NCBI GenBank assembly: GCA_026874595.1
Contig: CM049313.1
Location: 41,568,659 to 41,632,658, forward strand
DNA length: 64,000 nt
Source: Sipunculus nudus
Lineage: Eukaryota; Annelida; Sipuncula; Golfingiida; Sipunculidae
Reading direction: 5' to 3'
Shown: piece after piece, positions 24,870 to 37,886 of the stretch
Position numbering within the stretch: position 1 is the stretch's first letter
Layout of the letters: each line of letters opens with the position of its first letter
Made by a program: the position numbers and the translations under genes
The notes under the pieces: model-generated
What the model was told of the DNA's origin: nothing
Seen by the model: only the letters and a program-made list of their open reading frames with translations
The model's database searches: none

Positions 24870-26860
24870 GTGGCTCCACCGATTATTTGTAATTATTTTG
24901 GCGCAGTTTCAAGGTTCAGTTTTAGACCGGCAATTAAACCGATATCTGTAAAGCTAATATCAGTCTGACTTGCAGGTTAATTTCCCCCAGTCCTAGGGTT
25001 GATATGGCTTGCCAATAAAAGAGGCATGGCTAAAACGTAATACAAAAATGCTTTTAAACTATCCCATGATGTTGATTTATTAGATAACTGTAACCCAATA
25101 ATATGTTTTGAATTGACACCAAACCTGACGCCCCGTTTACTCCCATTTAAATATAAATACGAATTGCTAAGTTTGTGTTTTTTTTTATACGTCGATATTA
25201 TGTTAATACCCTCCATCCATAGATTATCCCGCCCAAGTTCAATTTCCTGAGAATCCATGTAAGTCTAATGAGGTCAGAGGTCAGCAGACTTCTTTATGGT
25301 ATTGTTCTGATAACTAGGAATTTTATGGGTTTTTGATGATATTCAGTATGAATGTTAAAAGATCAGAGTAACTCCTCTGGGTTCAATAGTCTGAAAACTC
25401 TTTGCATATTTAACAAGGTAAAAAGTCACAAGTCATTTACGGGGGGTATATTATGCACCCATGCGGTCCTCTTTGTTCTACTCTGAATGATCCTCGTGCA
25501 AGTTTTACTTTGCATGACGCCTGTCAGTGATTGGCAACGCGTGTACGTGTATAAGAAATACTAGGAAACTTGTACTTAGTGTTAATGTATGGCCTTTTTA
25601 ATAAAAAGTAACAACCGCACAACAACCACGGCATGTACCATAATAGATCCAGAGCTGTAGGTATGTGTTATCTGGATGATCGCTGAGAGAGCAAGGCCTG
25701 AACTAAGACGTCAGAGTAAATTTCACTGTGCAAAGTGAATGTGTACTTATTTCCTGGTATTTCAATACTAATTTTGTACACTCATTGTAGTCCTGTCATG
25801 TCAATAAAGGGCGGCTTAAACCCAGCTATTCACTCAGATTTTCTGTAAAGTTTATGAATTTCCTGGCTTACTCAACGTGGATATTAATGACCGCTATTGG
25901 TAATTCTAGTTCTTATAGAACCTCTGTCATTGTTAATTAAGTGGTTTTTACTGGGCAAAAGGTATATTATGGATATATATGTATATATGTGTGTGTGTGT
26001 TTGTGTGCTTGTGTATTAGAAAAATGGCTTATGTATCCTTTATTACATTTGTAATTTTCAGCTGTAAATTTCATTACAGTTCATCTTTAGAATGAACGAC
26101 GCAACCAATTTCACGGACATGACTGGATTAAAACTCATTTGGTCAACCCTCATGTGACAAGTTTCATTTATGATTAACAAAGGCAACAGGTGGATACCTT
26201 TTGAAAACTGAATGATTAATAAAATGACATGGTGTTATACACTGAAACAAATTGACAGGAAATTGACCTACTAGTATGTCAGGTATATTAAGAAGGAGAG
26301 CCAGCCTGAAGATGTATTTTTAGTTCAGCTTTTCCATATTTTTCTTTGGCCTTTTATATCTCCGTTATGTTGCGAGGTATCATATTTTCTTGGTTTGTTA
26401 CTCGGTAACATGGTTGTTGCATTTTATCTTTTAACAACTTATAAACAAACGAACAAAAAAAAAACATCTCCCGGCGGAGGGCCGGGCCATTTAATCGTGT
26501 TAGGGGCCGTCCTTATTCTTGAGCTCACCTGGACAGTGTTAGTGAAACTTGATATCGTGTGGACACATGTACGTTTTGTTTAATGCTGGCGGAGGTGGTC
26601 ATGTAGTCGAGCCCACGCCTTCCGAGTCCGAGTACAAGTCTGAGTCCAGGCCACTTGAGTCAAGCTTATGTCCTTGATGTTGTACATTTTTAAGTTCAGT
26701 TAGATTTTTAAGTGCGTTCACACATGCTTTCATTGTTATGGTTATTTAAATTTATAGCTCCCGATATTAAGCAAAGTTTTGTATATATAGTATCATTATT
26801 TTGTAATATTAATTCAGAAGTTTTCACATGTACATAAGTCTTTGTAATGTTTGACAGAAT
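24870..26860. other. Intronic sequence without further features
   Basis: AT-rich; short (TG)n near 25985. A short minus-strand frame at 24977-25258 has no recognisable domain and no supported splice sites. Confidence 0.45.
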
Positions 26861-26869
26861 TTTACCCCT

Positions 26870-27490
26870 CAGGCCGATGGGTTATTGTTGTCACCCAAGC
26901 CGTTCGTCTGTCCGTCCGTCTGTCCGGCGTCCGTTAACTTTTACCTTGTAAGCGGGATCTTTCAAAAAAGATTGTCCGCGGGAATTTTATTTCTTCGATA
27001 CAGATGTATATTGACAAAATCTCGGTCAAGTTCGATGATGGGTGACCATAACCTATTTTTCAACGTTACAGAGCTAATTATAGACAAAAAATTAAAGCCT
27101 ATTTCTCTGGAACCACAGGGTGGATTGTTAAAAAAATGCAATGGCCAATGGCCCTGATGATCTGTAACCGCGGCACGAGTTTGGGTGCGCAATCTACAAT
27201 TTCTGATTTAGAATTTTTACTTGCTTTTTCATTTTTGGCTTGATATTTCAAGAAGTATTCAACACAGGTATGATATTCCTTCAGTGCTAATGCATATCAT
27301 CAAATTCTTGGCCAGTTTCGAAGATGGATGACCTTGACCTGTTCAAGGTCACAGAGCTAATTATAGAAAAACTTAGGAACATATTTCCCAGGAACCACTG
27401 AACAGATCCTTGTGAAATATTATGTAGTTATTTGCCTTGGTAGTCTGTAACTGCTGCAGTATGTTGGTTGTGCCACGTGCAGTGTCTTAA
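26870..27490. repeat. Molluscan dispersed repeat, two tandem units
   Basis: Starts with 'cgtctgtccgtccgtctgtc' near 26909. Two units about 290 bp long share 'gatgaccttgacct' or 'gtgaccataacct' (27327, 27041), 'acagagctaattatagaaaa' and 'ggaaccac'. Repeats of this type are spread through bivalve genomes. Confidence 0.7.
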
Positions 27491-27984
27491 TTATTATGAT
27501 TTTTATCACTTTTTCTTTTTTTTTCGCGTGTGAGCATCATTTCTAAAAAAAAGGAATTAAACATAGGTCTTTTGCTTCTTAGGGGTCTTTGTTAAGTGTG
27601 TGTCCTCTAGTGTTGTTAAGACATCTCTTTTTACAGGTTGTCCCCCATCAGAGTGTTTATCATCATACAGGTCGATATAACTTCATTTACAAGACTTGCA
27701 AAGGTACTACATAACAAATTTGTAACTTGAAAAAAAGACATATATGTACTGATAAACATCCATGTGAAAACAAATATTTCATACTTGTTACTGTTTCCAT
27801 CCATAAACACTATTCTTTTGGCTGAGGGCTTTTTTTAGCTTCTGCTGATATTCTAGCTTTTTCTTCTGGACTCGAGATGGACTCGTCCTGGTTTCCCTGA
27901 GTTCTTACCCTCGAGTCCGAATACCGTTCCGAGTCCAGAACCTTCGAGTTCAAGTCTGAGTCCCGAGGGAAGTGGACTCGTGTC

Positions 27985-28300
27985 CTACTTGACTGGGCGG
28001 AGGAGGGTATGTGGGCTCAGGCTGTACCTCACTGGGCGGAGGTGGGTATGAGGGCTCAGGCTGCAACTCCCTGGGCGGAGGTGTATTCGGGCTCAGGCTG
28101 CACCTCACTGGACGGAGGTATGTGGGCTCAGGCTGCACCTCGCTGGGCGGGGTAGGGTATGTTGTCTCAGGCGGCACTTCACTTGGCGGGGGTGGGTATG
28201 TTGGCTCAGGCTGCACCTCACTGAGCGGTGGTGGATATGTTGGCTCAGGCTGCACCTCACTGGGCGGAGGTGGGTATGTTGGCTCAGGCTACAGTGTAAT
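27985..28300. repeat. 39-bp minisatellite
   Basis: About eight copies of a 39-bp unit, 'cactgggcggaggtgggtat' plus 'gttggctcaggctgcacct'. Since 39 is three times 13, frames stay open on both strands: Pro-rich (PEPTYPPPPSEVQ) on minus and Gly-rich (SLGGGGYVGSGCT) on plus. One copy is short, which shifts the frame, arguing against coding use. It lies in the intron of the PY-motif gene. Confidence 0.88.
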
Positions 28301-28502
28301 GGCTTATTTCGATATGTCAGAATACCTTTGACAAGAGTCTTCAAGGCTTGTTAAAAGGCTGTGTATCATCAAAACGTATTTCTGCGACTTGCCCAAGCGA
28401 AATATTTTGATTAAAGGTAGTTAAATGATCTTATTGGTACAATTGAATTCTACGGCATTACAACACGCAAATACAATGTCTTAATCAGGAAACTTAATTT
28501 AT

Positions 28503-28522
28503 TCTCTCTCTCTCTCTCTCTC

Positions 28523-28578
<56 letters not shown>
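28503..28578. repeat. (CT)n(TA)n microsatellite
   Basis: About 22 bases of CT followed by about 50 bases of TA. Confidence 0.97.
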
Positions 28579-28582
<4 letters not shown>

Positions 28583-29395
28583 TAACAAATGTATAAGTCC
28601 GTAGTAAGGTTTATTTAGTTATTTATATAGATAAGTAAGTAATATACAGAGAAAAGTTCCAGAGAAAAGATTGTGAAAAAAGATCGGAAACTTATATACT
28701 TTTAGTGATGTTTTACATAAACAATCCGCATTAGCATAGGATAATCTCCAGTTAATAAGACTTCCTCCACTTGTAATTTATAGAGCGCTTGGTATTAAAA
28801 TGTGCTCTTTTGTTTTGCTAACACATGATATCCAAGTTGCCTTATTTCAACAGGTATTGAATCATAGGCTATTCCACATAAACAGTAACCGTTGTCTTTC
28901 AATTTGAAATGTGGGTGTTGAAGGATTTAAATGCATTTGTTATTTTTAAATAATCTGTATTTCATATATGTTTTGAAGTACTTATGCGACTTCTGTTATT
29001 AAAAATAATCATTTAAATGGCATGTTGTGGACTATTGTTTTTCAATCACAGGTCTGTTTCAGCCCAACTTAAAAGATTTAGCCCTGCGCTCCTGTCCAAC
29101 GGTGATCCTAATCACCTCGATTGACAAGTTTCATTTCTATTCCTTTGCAGCTAAGGTATTCATCACAGACCCATTTATATTCTTATCAACTGTCTTCTCT
29201 CCGTCACATTTAGCAGTAAGGTCAGATAATGTCTGTCAAACCGGTAGGACAGATTCTATATTGTCTCCGTATGTTCTGTAACTGAATGAAGAAAAATTCA
29301 TCGTCAACTGGAACTCTAGAAACTCCTAGAATATTGCTCTGTGCCCCAAGTACCATATATGATAAACAATTTCTGTTTTTTTTTTCTTTGTACAG

Positions 29396-29675
29396 TGTTC
29401 CACCCGGGATACACAGTGGCCCAACTGGGATGCATGGGACAGACAACATAGCGTTTGAGCCCCCGCCGGCATATTTAGAGGCGATTCAAGACCGGGGCCT
29501 TAGCAACCAACCAGTATTAACAATTACGCCACCGGGGTCACAGCAGGTCACAGGTCAAGGACTAATAGGTGGCCCAGCGGTGTATTACGCCGCAAGAGGA
29601 AGGGAAACGCCACTGTCGCCGATAGGGTTACCATCGTACGAAGAGGCAACGAAGGATACGCGTGGTGCCACCTAG
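29396..29675 (+). CDS. Small two-TM protein with PY motifs, exon 2
   Basis: Joins exon 1 in phase: cg from 23691-23692 plus t at 29396 makes Arg93. The exon encodes residues 94-185 and ends at TAG (29673-29675). It is Pro/Gly-rich and predicted cytoplasmic. It carries PPPAY (residues 115-119), a canonical PPxY ligand for WW domains, and LPSYEEA (171-177), an LPxY variant. Two such motifs at a short C-terminal tail of a small membrane protein suggest binding of Nedd4-family ligases or other WW proteins; the exact family is unrecognised. No AATAAA is obvious in the next 120 bases. A (TA)n tract follows at about 29802. Confidence 0.75.
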
Positions 29676-29800
29676 CGGACAGAACCTGAAACACGTACAT
29701 TCTATCTAGTGTGTGTCTGTTTGTTTGTAACAGGAAAAACATCACATTTTTAATAGTTTTTGTCGACAGATCTTTAATTACACAGTCTAATCACAGTTTG

Positions 29801-29801
<1 letters not shown>

Positions 29802-29845
<44 letters not shown>
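29802..29845. repeat. (TA)n microsatellite
   Basis: TA run of about 43 bases downstream of the PY-motif gene. Confidence 0.97.
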
Positions 29846-29847
<2 letters not shown>

Positions 29848-30638
29848 AGATACCTGTGCCCAGTCATTTTGCTTAAGGAAGCCGTTACATTTACTAGTAT
29901 GATGAGTGGCAGCGAACAAACGTCAAGTGCTTCATCTAAGCGATCATTTCAGTCACCAATAGAGTCGTAAGAAGGAGCTGGTTTAATATTTACAATGCAG
30001 GCAATATTATTTAAAATTAGGTGCCATACTATATATAACAGCATGATTTCTTTCAGCAACTGGCACAAGAAGCACAATATTATACATTCCAAAGCACGTA
30101 AGTCGGCCCAGCTCTGCAGTTATCACATAGGCGATCACTCGTACAATTATCGATTAGCAACCTCTTTGTTGGCCATATCTAGATGGCGCAACGTTGCGGA
30201 CGTTGATAGGCTGGTGCTGCTTGATCGCGATCTTGTTGTTTTATTTATCTTAAGTGATTTTTCCTCTATGCCTAACGTATAACTATAAGAATAATGATAT
30301 GTTGTACACTCCTATGATGTCCAGGTATCAGTTACACGACCGAGTTTGGATATTTTGTATGATATATTTAATACATGCAATGGTGTGTTTGTGTGTGTTT
30401 AAAAAGGAATATGAGATTTTTTCTGTAGTTCTCCTTTCTGAATTTGAATTTGCCGTCATTAATCAAAGATACCTGCTCTTTGCATAGTCATGATCAACAA
30501 GTATATATCATGGACATATATAGTTATATTCGAGCGTACACGCATATGCGAAACAAATCAAAGTGATTGCTAGAACGATGTTTTATGATCACAGCTCTCT
30601 CCGTGTACATCCACCAGTGGTCCCAGAGGTGGTATTTC

Positions 30639-30641
<3 letters not shown>

Positions 30642-30712
<71 letters not shown>

Positions 30713-30738
30713 TTATATATATATATATATATATATAA
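30642..30738. repeat. (TA)n microsatellite
   Basis: About 95 bases of TA with two TTTA interruptions near 30702 and 30712. Confidence 0.97.
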
Positions 30739-30749
30739 TGATATAAATA

Positions 30750-31320
30750 TTCTATACTTATAAGACCCGTATTAAGAACTAATAAACTGATAAAACTAAA
30801 AATTCTTCCTGTCAGGGCGATTCTATTGTCCGGGCCGTGTATTGTATTTAAATGACAAAACCTCAACTCTGGCTCTTTGTGCGCCAACACTGTAGGCCAT
30901 CATTAAGCGCAATGCGCATTCTAGTTTAAAATTCTAAGAATGCCCTCCTAAATCTATGCTGATTATCCTTGTAAGTATGGATTCCATGCTTATATATTTA
31001 GCGTTAGTGTGTATTTCATTTGAAACTTTCTGAGGCTTGAAATTTGTAAGCATTTATGTACAATTATTGCCAACATTTTTTTAAATAAGTTTTTCTTTTT
31101 TTTATTTAAAAAAAGTAACCTGTACAGCGGTCAGGAGCTATCGAAGCCTATGGAACTTAGGTGGGTATTATACGCCGACAAAGTATATGTTGAATGTACA
31201 TGGACAGTCGCTGAATGCAGTATTAAAGTATTTACTGTCGACATGTTCTAGCAGTGATTTAGACTAGTCATGTAATCTATTTTGAATAAATATTTTATAC
31301 ACATTATCCATCGTCACTGT
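30750..31320. other. Intergenic, no gene seen
   Basis: AT-rich unique sequence leading to the satellite array. Confidence 0.45.
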
Positions 31321-31324
31321 GAAG

Positions 31325-34300
31325 TTTTCCTTGGTGACGTACTGAGGTGTTATTATATACCACTTGTAATGCATGGTCCAGGAGACCTGACGGTGACGTA
31401 CTGAGGTGTTATTATATACCCCCTGTAACGCATGGTCCAGGAGACCTGACGGTGACGTACTGAGGTGTTATTATATACCCCCTGTAACGCATGGTCCAGG
31501 AGACCTGACGGTGACGTACTGAGGTGTTATTATATACCCCCTGTAACGCATGGTCCAGGAGACCTACTAAGAGTAACATACTGAGGTTTTATTATATACC
31601 CCCTGTAACGCATGGTCCAGGAGACCCACTGACGGTGACATACGGAGGTGTTCTTATAAACCACCTTTAAAGCATGGTCCAGGAGACCTACTGTCGGTGA
31701 CGTACTGAGGTGTTATTATATACCACCTGTAATGCATGGTCCAGGAGACCTGACGGTGACGTACTGAGGTGTTATTATATACCCCCTGTAAAGCATGGTC
31801 CAGCAGACCTGACGGTGACGTACTGAGGTGTTATTATATACCCCCTGTAACGCATGGTCCAGGAGACCTGACGGTGACGTACTGAGGTGTTATTATATAC
31901 CCCCTGTAACGCATGGTCCAGGAGACCTACTGAGAGTAACATACTGAGGTGTTATTATATACCCCCTGTAACGCATGGTCCAGGAGACCCACTGACGGTG
32001 ACGTACTGAGGTGTTCTTATAAACCACCTTTAAAGCATGGTCCAGGAGACCAACTGTCGGTGACGTACTGAGGTGTTATTATATACCACTTGTAATGCAT
32101 GGTCCAGGAGACCTGACGGTGACGTACTGAGGTGTTATTATATACCCCCTGTAACGCATGGTCCAGGAGACCTGACGGTGACGTACTGAGGTGTTATTAT
32201 ATACCCCCTGTAACGCATGGTCCAGGAGACCTGACGGTGACGTACTGAGGTGTTATTATATACCCCCTGTAACGCATGGTCCCGGAGACCTACTGAGAGT
32301 AACATACTGAGGTTTTATTATATACCCCCTGTGACGCATGGTCCAGGAGACCCACTGGCAGTGACATACGGAGGTGTTCTTATAAACCACCTTTAAAGCA
32401 TGGTCCAGGAGACCTACTGTCGGTGACGTACTGAGGTGTTATTATATACCACCTGTAATGCATGGTCCAGGAGACCTGACGGTGACGTACTGAGGTGTTA
32501 TTATATACCCCCTGTAAAGCATGGTCCAGGAGACCTGACGGTGACGTACTGAGGTGTTATTATATACCCCCTGTAATGCATGGTCCAGGAGACCTGACGG
32601 TGACGTACTGAGGTGTTATTATATACCCCCTGTAACGCATGGTCCAGGAGACCTACTGAGAGTAACATACTGAGGTGTTATTATATACCCCCTGTAACGC
32701 ATGGTCCAGGAGACCCAATGACGGTGACGTACTGAGGTGTTCTTATAAACCACCTTTAAAGCATGGTCCAGGAGACCAACTGTCGGTGACGTACTGAGGT
32801 GTTATTATATACCCCCTGTAACGCATTGTCCAGGAGACCTGACGGTGACGTACTGAGGTGTTATTATATACCCCCTGTAACGCATGGTCCAGGAGACCTA
32901 CTGAGAGTAACATACTGAGGTGTTATTATATACCCCCTGTAACGCATGGTCCAGGAGACCCACTGACGGTGACGTACGGAGGTGTTATTATATACCCCCT
33001 GTAACGCATGGTCCAGGAGACCTACTGAGAGTAACATACTGAGGTGTTATTATATACCCCCTGTAACGCATGGTCCAGGAGACCCACTGACGGTGACTTA
33101 CTGAGGTGTTCTTATAAACCACCTTTAAAGCATGGTCCAGGAGACCTACTGTCGGTGACGTACTGAGGTGTTATTATATACCCCCTGTAACGCATGGTCC
33201 AGGAGACCTGACGGTGACGTACTGAGGTGTTATTATATACCCCCTGTAACGCATGGTCCAGGAGACCTACTGAGAGTAACATACTGAGGTGTTATTATAT
33301 ACCCCCTGTAACGCATGGTCCAGGAGACCCACTGACGGTGACATACGGAGGTGTTCTTATAAACCACCTTTAAAGCATGGTCCAGGAGACCTGACGGTGA
33401 CGTACTGAGGTGTTATTATATACCCCCTGAAACGCATGGTCCAGGAGACCTACTGAGAGTAACATACTGAGGTGTTATTATATACCCCCTGTAACGCATG
33501 GTCCAGGAGACCCACTGACGGTGACGTACTGAGGTGTTCTTGTAAACCACCTTTAAAGCATGGTCCAGGAGACCTACTGTCGGTGACGTACTGAGGTGTT
33601 ATTATATACCCCCTGTAACGCATGGTCCAGGAGACCTGACGGTGACGTACTGAGGTGTTATTATATACCCCCTGTAACGCATGGTCCAGGAGACCTACTG
33701 AGAGTAACATACTGAGGTGTTATTATATACCCCCTGTAACGCATGGTCCAGGAGACCCACTGACGGTGACATACGGAGGTGTTCTTATAAACCACCTTTA
33801 AAGCATGGTCCAGGAGACCTACTGTCGGTGACGTACTGAGGTGTTATTATATACCCCCTGTAACGTATGGTCCAGGAGACCTGACGGTGACGTACTGAGG
33901 TGTTATTATATACCCCCTGTAACGCATGGTCCAGGAGACCTACTGAGAGTAACATACTGAGGTGTTATTATATACCCCCTGTAACGCATGGTCCAGGAGA
34001 CCCACTGACGGTGACATACGGAGGTGTTCTTATAAACCACCTTTAAAGCATGGTCCAGGAGACCTACTGTCGGTGACGTACTGAGGTGTTATTATATACC
34101 ACTTGTAATGCATGGTCCAGGAGACCTGATGGTGACGTACTGAGGTGTTATTATATACCACCTGTAATGCATGGTCCAGGAGACCTGACGGTGACGTACT
34201 GAGGTGTTATTATATACCCCCTGTAACGCATGGTCCAGGAGACCTGACGGTGACGTACTGAGGTGTTTTTATATACCCCCTGTAACGCATGGTCCAGGAG

Positions 34301-35838
34301 ACCCACTGACGGTGACATACGGAGGTGTTCTTATAAACCACCTTTAAAGCATGGTCCAGGAGACCTACTGTCGGTGACGTACTGAGGTGTTATTATATAC
34401 CACTTGTAATGCATGGTCCAGGAGACCTGACGGTGACGTACTGAGGTGTTATTATATACCCCCTGTAACGCATGGTCCAGGAGACCTGACGGTGACGTAC
34501 TGAGGTGTTATCATATACCCCCTGTAACGCATGGTCCAGGAGACCTACTGAGAGTAACATACTGAGGTGTTATTATATACCCCCTGTAACGCATGGTCCA
34601 GGAGACCCACTGACGGTGACATACGGAGGTGTTCTTATAAACCACCTTTAAAGCATGGTCCAGGAGACCTACTGTCGGTGACGTACTGAGGTGTTATTAT
34701 ATACCACCTGTAATGCATGGTCCAGGAGACCTACTGACGGTGACGTACTGAGGTGTTATTATATACCCCCTGTAACGCATGGTCCAGGAGACCTACTGAC
34801 GGTGACGTACTGAAGTGTTTTTATATACACCCTTTAACGCATGGTCCAGGAGACCAACTGACCATGATGTACTGAGATGTTATGATATACCACCTCTAAC
34901 GCATGGTCAAGAAGGCCTACTGACGGTGACGTACTGAGCTGTTCTTATATACCACCTCTAACGCATGGTCCAGGGGCCTTTTGTCGGTGACGTACTAAGG
35001 TGTTATTATTTACCACCTGTAACGCATGGTCAAGGAGACCTACTGATGGTAACGTACTGAGGTGTTATTATATTCCACCTATAACGCATGGTCTAGGAGA
35101 CCTACTGACGGTGACATACTGAAGTGTTATTATATACCACCTCTAACGCATGGTCCAGGAGACCTACTGACTGTGACGTACTTAGGTGTTATTATATATC
35201 ACCTCTAACGCAAGGTATAGGAGACCTACTGATGGTGAGGTACTGAGGTGTTATTATATACCACCTATAACGCATGGTCTAGGAGACCTACTGACGGTGA
35301 CGTACTGAGGTGTTATTATAAACCAGCTGTAACGCATGGTCCAGGAGACCTATTGACGGTGACGTTAATTAGGTGTTATTCATACCACCTGTAATGCATG
35401 GTCAAGGAGGCCTACTGACGGTGACGTACTGAGGTGTTATTATATACCACCTCTAACGCAAGGTCCAGGAGACCTACTGATTGTGACGTACTGAGGTGTT
35501 CTTATATACCATCTCTAACGCATGGTCTAGGAGACCTACTGACGGTGACGTACTGAGGTGTTATTATATACCACCTGTAACACATGGTCCAGGAGACCTA
35601 CTGACGGTGACGTACTGAGGTGGTATTAAATATATCCTATAACGCATGGTCCAGGAAACCTACTGACGGTGACGTCCTGAGGTGGTATTAAATATATCCT
35701 ATAACGCGTGGTCTAGGAGACCTACTGACGGTGACGTACTGAGGTGGTATTAAATATATCCCATAACGCATGGTCCAGGAGACCTACTGACGGTGACGAA
35801 CTGAGGTGTTCTTATATACCACCCGTAACGCATGGTCA
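31325..35838. repeat. 59/62-bp satellite with higher-order structure
   Basis: About 75 head-to-tail monomers of 'gacggtgacgtactgaggtg' plus 'ttattatataccccctgtaa' plus 'cgcatggtccaggagacct'. Four monomer types: A (59 bp), B (62 bp, 'gagagtaacatactg'), C (62 bp, 'cttataaaccacctttaaag'), D (62 bp, 'ctgtcggtgacg'). The type C tag occurs at 31653, 32016, 32379, 32742, 33111, 33356, 33539, 33784, 34029, 34330 and 34634. Spacings of 363, 363, 363, 369, 245, 183, 245, 245, 301 and 304 correspond to DAAABC (363), DABC (245), ABC (183) and other combinations. From about 34660 rightwards monomers are uniformly 62 bp and increasingly diverged. Confidence 0.97.
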
Positions 35839-35844
35839 TCTCAT

Positions 35845-37020
35845 CATGAACCGTTTCTCTTCATTGTTGATTAGTACTTCGGAATCATGTCTCTTCAGTG
35901 TAGATCAGCTCTAATCCAGAACCATGTATCCTTTATGTTGATCACCTACTAATCAGTTACCGTGTTTCCTCAGTGTTAAGCAGGACTCATCAAGAACCGT
36001 GTCTCCTCAGTTTTGATCAACTTTAACCAGGAACCATGTCTCTCTAGTTTTTACCAGCACTAATTAGGAACCGTGTCTCTTCATTGATGATCAGTACTAA
36101 TTAGGAACCGTGTATTCTCAGTGTTGATCACGTACTTGTCAGTACCCATGTCTCCTCAGAGTTGAACAGCACAAATCAGGAACCGTGTGTCCTCAGTGTT
36201 GATCAGTTCTAATCAAGGACCGTGTCTCCTTAGTTTTTACGAGTTCTAATCAGGAACCGTGTCTCTTTTGTTTTTACCAGCACTATTCAGGAACCGTGTC
36301 TCCTTAGTGTTGAACAGCACTAATTAGGAACCGTGTCTCCTCAGTGTTGATCAACGCTAATCTGTTACCGAGTCTCCTCAGTGTAAAGCAGTACTAATCA
36401 GAACCGTGTCTCCTCAGTGTTGATCACGTACTTATCGGGAACAGTGTCTCCTCAGAGTTGATTAGTACTAATCAGGAACCGTGTCTCCTCAGTGATGATA
36501 AGACTAATCGGGAACCGTGTCTCTTTAGATTTTACCAGCACTAATCAGGAACCGTGTCTCCTCAGTGTTGATCAGTACTAGTCAGAAACCGTGACTCCTC
36601 AGTGTTGATCAGACTAATCGGGAATCGTGTTTCTTTAGATTTTACCAGCAATAATCAGGAACCGTGTCTCCTCAGTGTTTATCAGTACTAATAGGGAAAC
36701 GCGACTCTTAAGTTTTTACCAGAACTAAACAGGAACCGTGTCTCCTCAGTGTTGAGGAGTACTAATCGGGAACCATGGCTCTTTATTTTTACCAGCACTA
36801 ATCAGGAACCGTGTCTCCTCAGTGTTGATTAGTTCTAATCGGGATGGTGTCTCTTTAGTTTTTTTATTAGCACAAATCAGGAACAGTATCTCCTCAATGT
36901 TGATCAGTACTAATTAGGAACCGTTCCTCCTCACTGTTGATTAGCACTGATCAGGAACAATGTCTTCTCAATGTTGATAAGCACTAATCAGGAACCGTGT
37001 CTCCTCAGTTTTTTTCATAC
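35845..37020. repeat. 37-bp minisatellite
   Basis: About 30 diverged copies of 'caggaaccgtgtctcctcag' plus 'tgttgatcagtactaat', with a second type containing 'tttttaccagcactaat'. The 37-base spacing is exact where measured (36290 to 36327; 36511 to 36548). It starts directly after the 62-bp satellite and shares no obvious sequence with it. Confidence 0.93.
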
Positions 37021-37101
37021 ACTTATCAGGAAGAATTATAATCCTCAACCCGAGCCGCATATGCCGGTCATGATTAACCGATGTTACATTTTGCTTTCCC
37101 G

Positions 37102-37115
<14 letters not shown>

Positions 37116-37132
<17 letters not shown>

Positions 37133-37136
37133 GGGG
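37116..37136. repeat. (GT)n plus poly-G tract
   Basis: A run of about 21 G after a short GT repeat. Could form a quadruplex; also a typical assembly-error site. Confidence 0.9.
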
Positions 37137-37886
37137 TGTTACCAGGATGACCAATAAAATGACATGTACCATCCCGATCAGGTTTCACTTTTTTAAAATC
37201 CCAACTAAGGGCACCAGTGTCAACATGTTCCCAAATTAATTTAAAGCTGTTGATCTATTCACATTGTTCGATGAATGAGATATGGTCATCCTGTGTCAGT
37301 TAACGGTGACCAGAGCTTGTGGACATGCATGTATCGATACATCGATCGATACCACATGACCGATAAGTTTATTGTATGACGACTTCGATAAAAGCCAATA
37401 TCAACATTAAACACAGCTTTGTAACCGTGAACGAGGTAGCCGAACATGTGTGAGGTCTAATTTTGTATGCGTTGGTCGTGAGAAAAATGCAATAAACCAC
37501 TGGAGTATCTAACAATATACATTTCATGACATATTCAATACAGGCTTTTTGTTGGTTTTATTAAGGTAACGCAATGCTACTGGCATAATAATTCAATGCA
37601 GGCTTGGTTAACGAAATACATTTTACAGAAACATAATGAAATATCGATATCTTATCAATAACCCCATGACAGGATCTATCATAAAATATCTGCGGTAACA
37701 TGATCCTACCGGTAATTCTATTGATAATTGATCTCAGAACCACATCTGATAGTCGATTTTAACTCTTAGGATCCGATCGCAACAAAAGTGGAGACTGGAA
37801 GATGACCCTGAGCATCCATTATTGGTAATTTAGTATGTTGGTTAATCGAATGATGTGGAATAAGGTAGGTCTACATACAGGTCTAC

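Larger units (their letters stand above)
23693..29395 (+). other. Intron of the PY-motif gene
   Basis: A 5.7-kb intron from gtgaga to the polypyrimidine-rich acceptor ttttttttctttgtacag. It contains a MITE (24315-24850), dispersed repeats (26870-27490), a 39-bp minisatellite (27985-28300) and a CT/TA microsatellite. A 69-codon open frame at 23879-24088 is not splice-supported. Confidence 0.65.

Noticed and set aside
29995-30282. 95-codon plus-strand frame
   Set aside because: No domain and no splice or promoter evidence; lies in an AT-rich spacer with microsatellites.
33450-33710. 86-codon frame in the satellite
   Set aside because: Product of the 59/62-bp units; the mixture of 59- and 62-bp monomers shifts frame along the array.
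34660-35838. Centromere
   Set aside because: The array has higher-order structure, but 4.5 kb within gene-bearing sequence is far too small to argue for a centromere from this window.
31325-37020. CRISPR array
   Set aside because: Repeats are head to tail with no unique spacers, in a eukaryotic genome. They are satellites.
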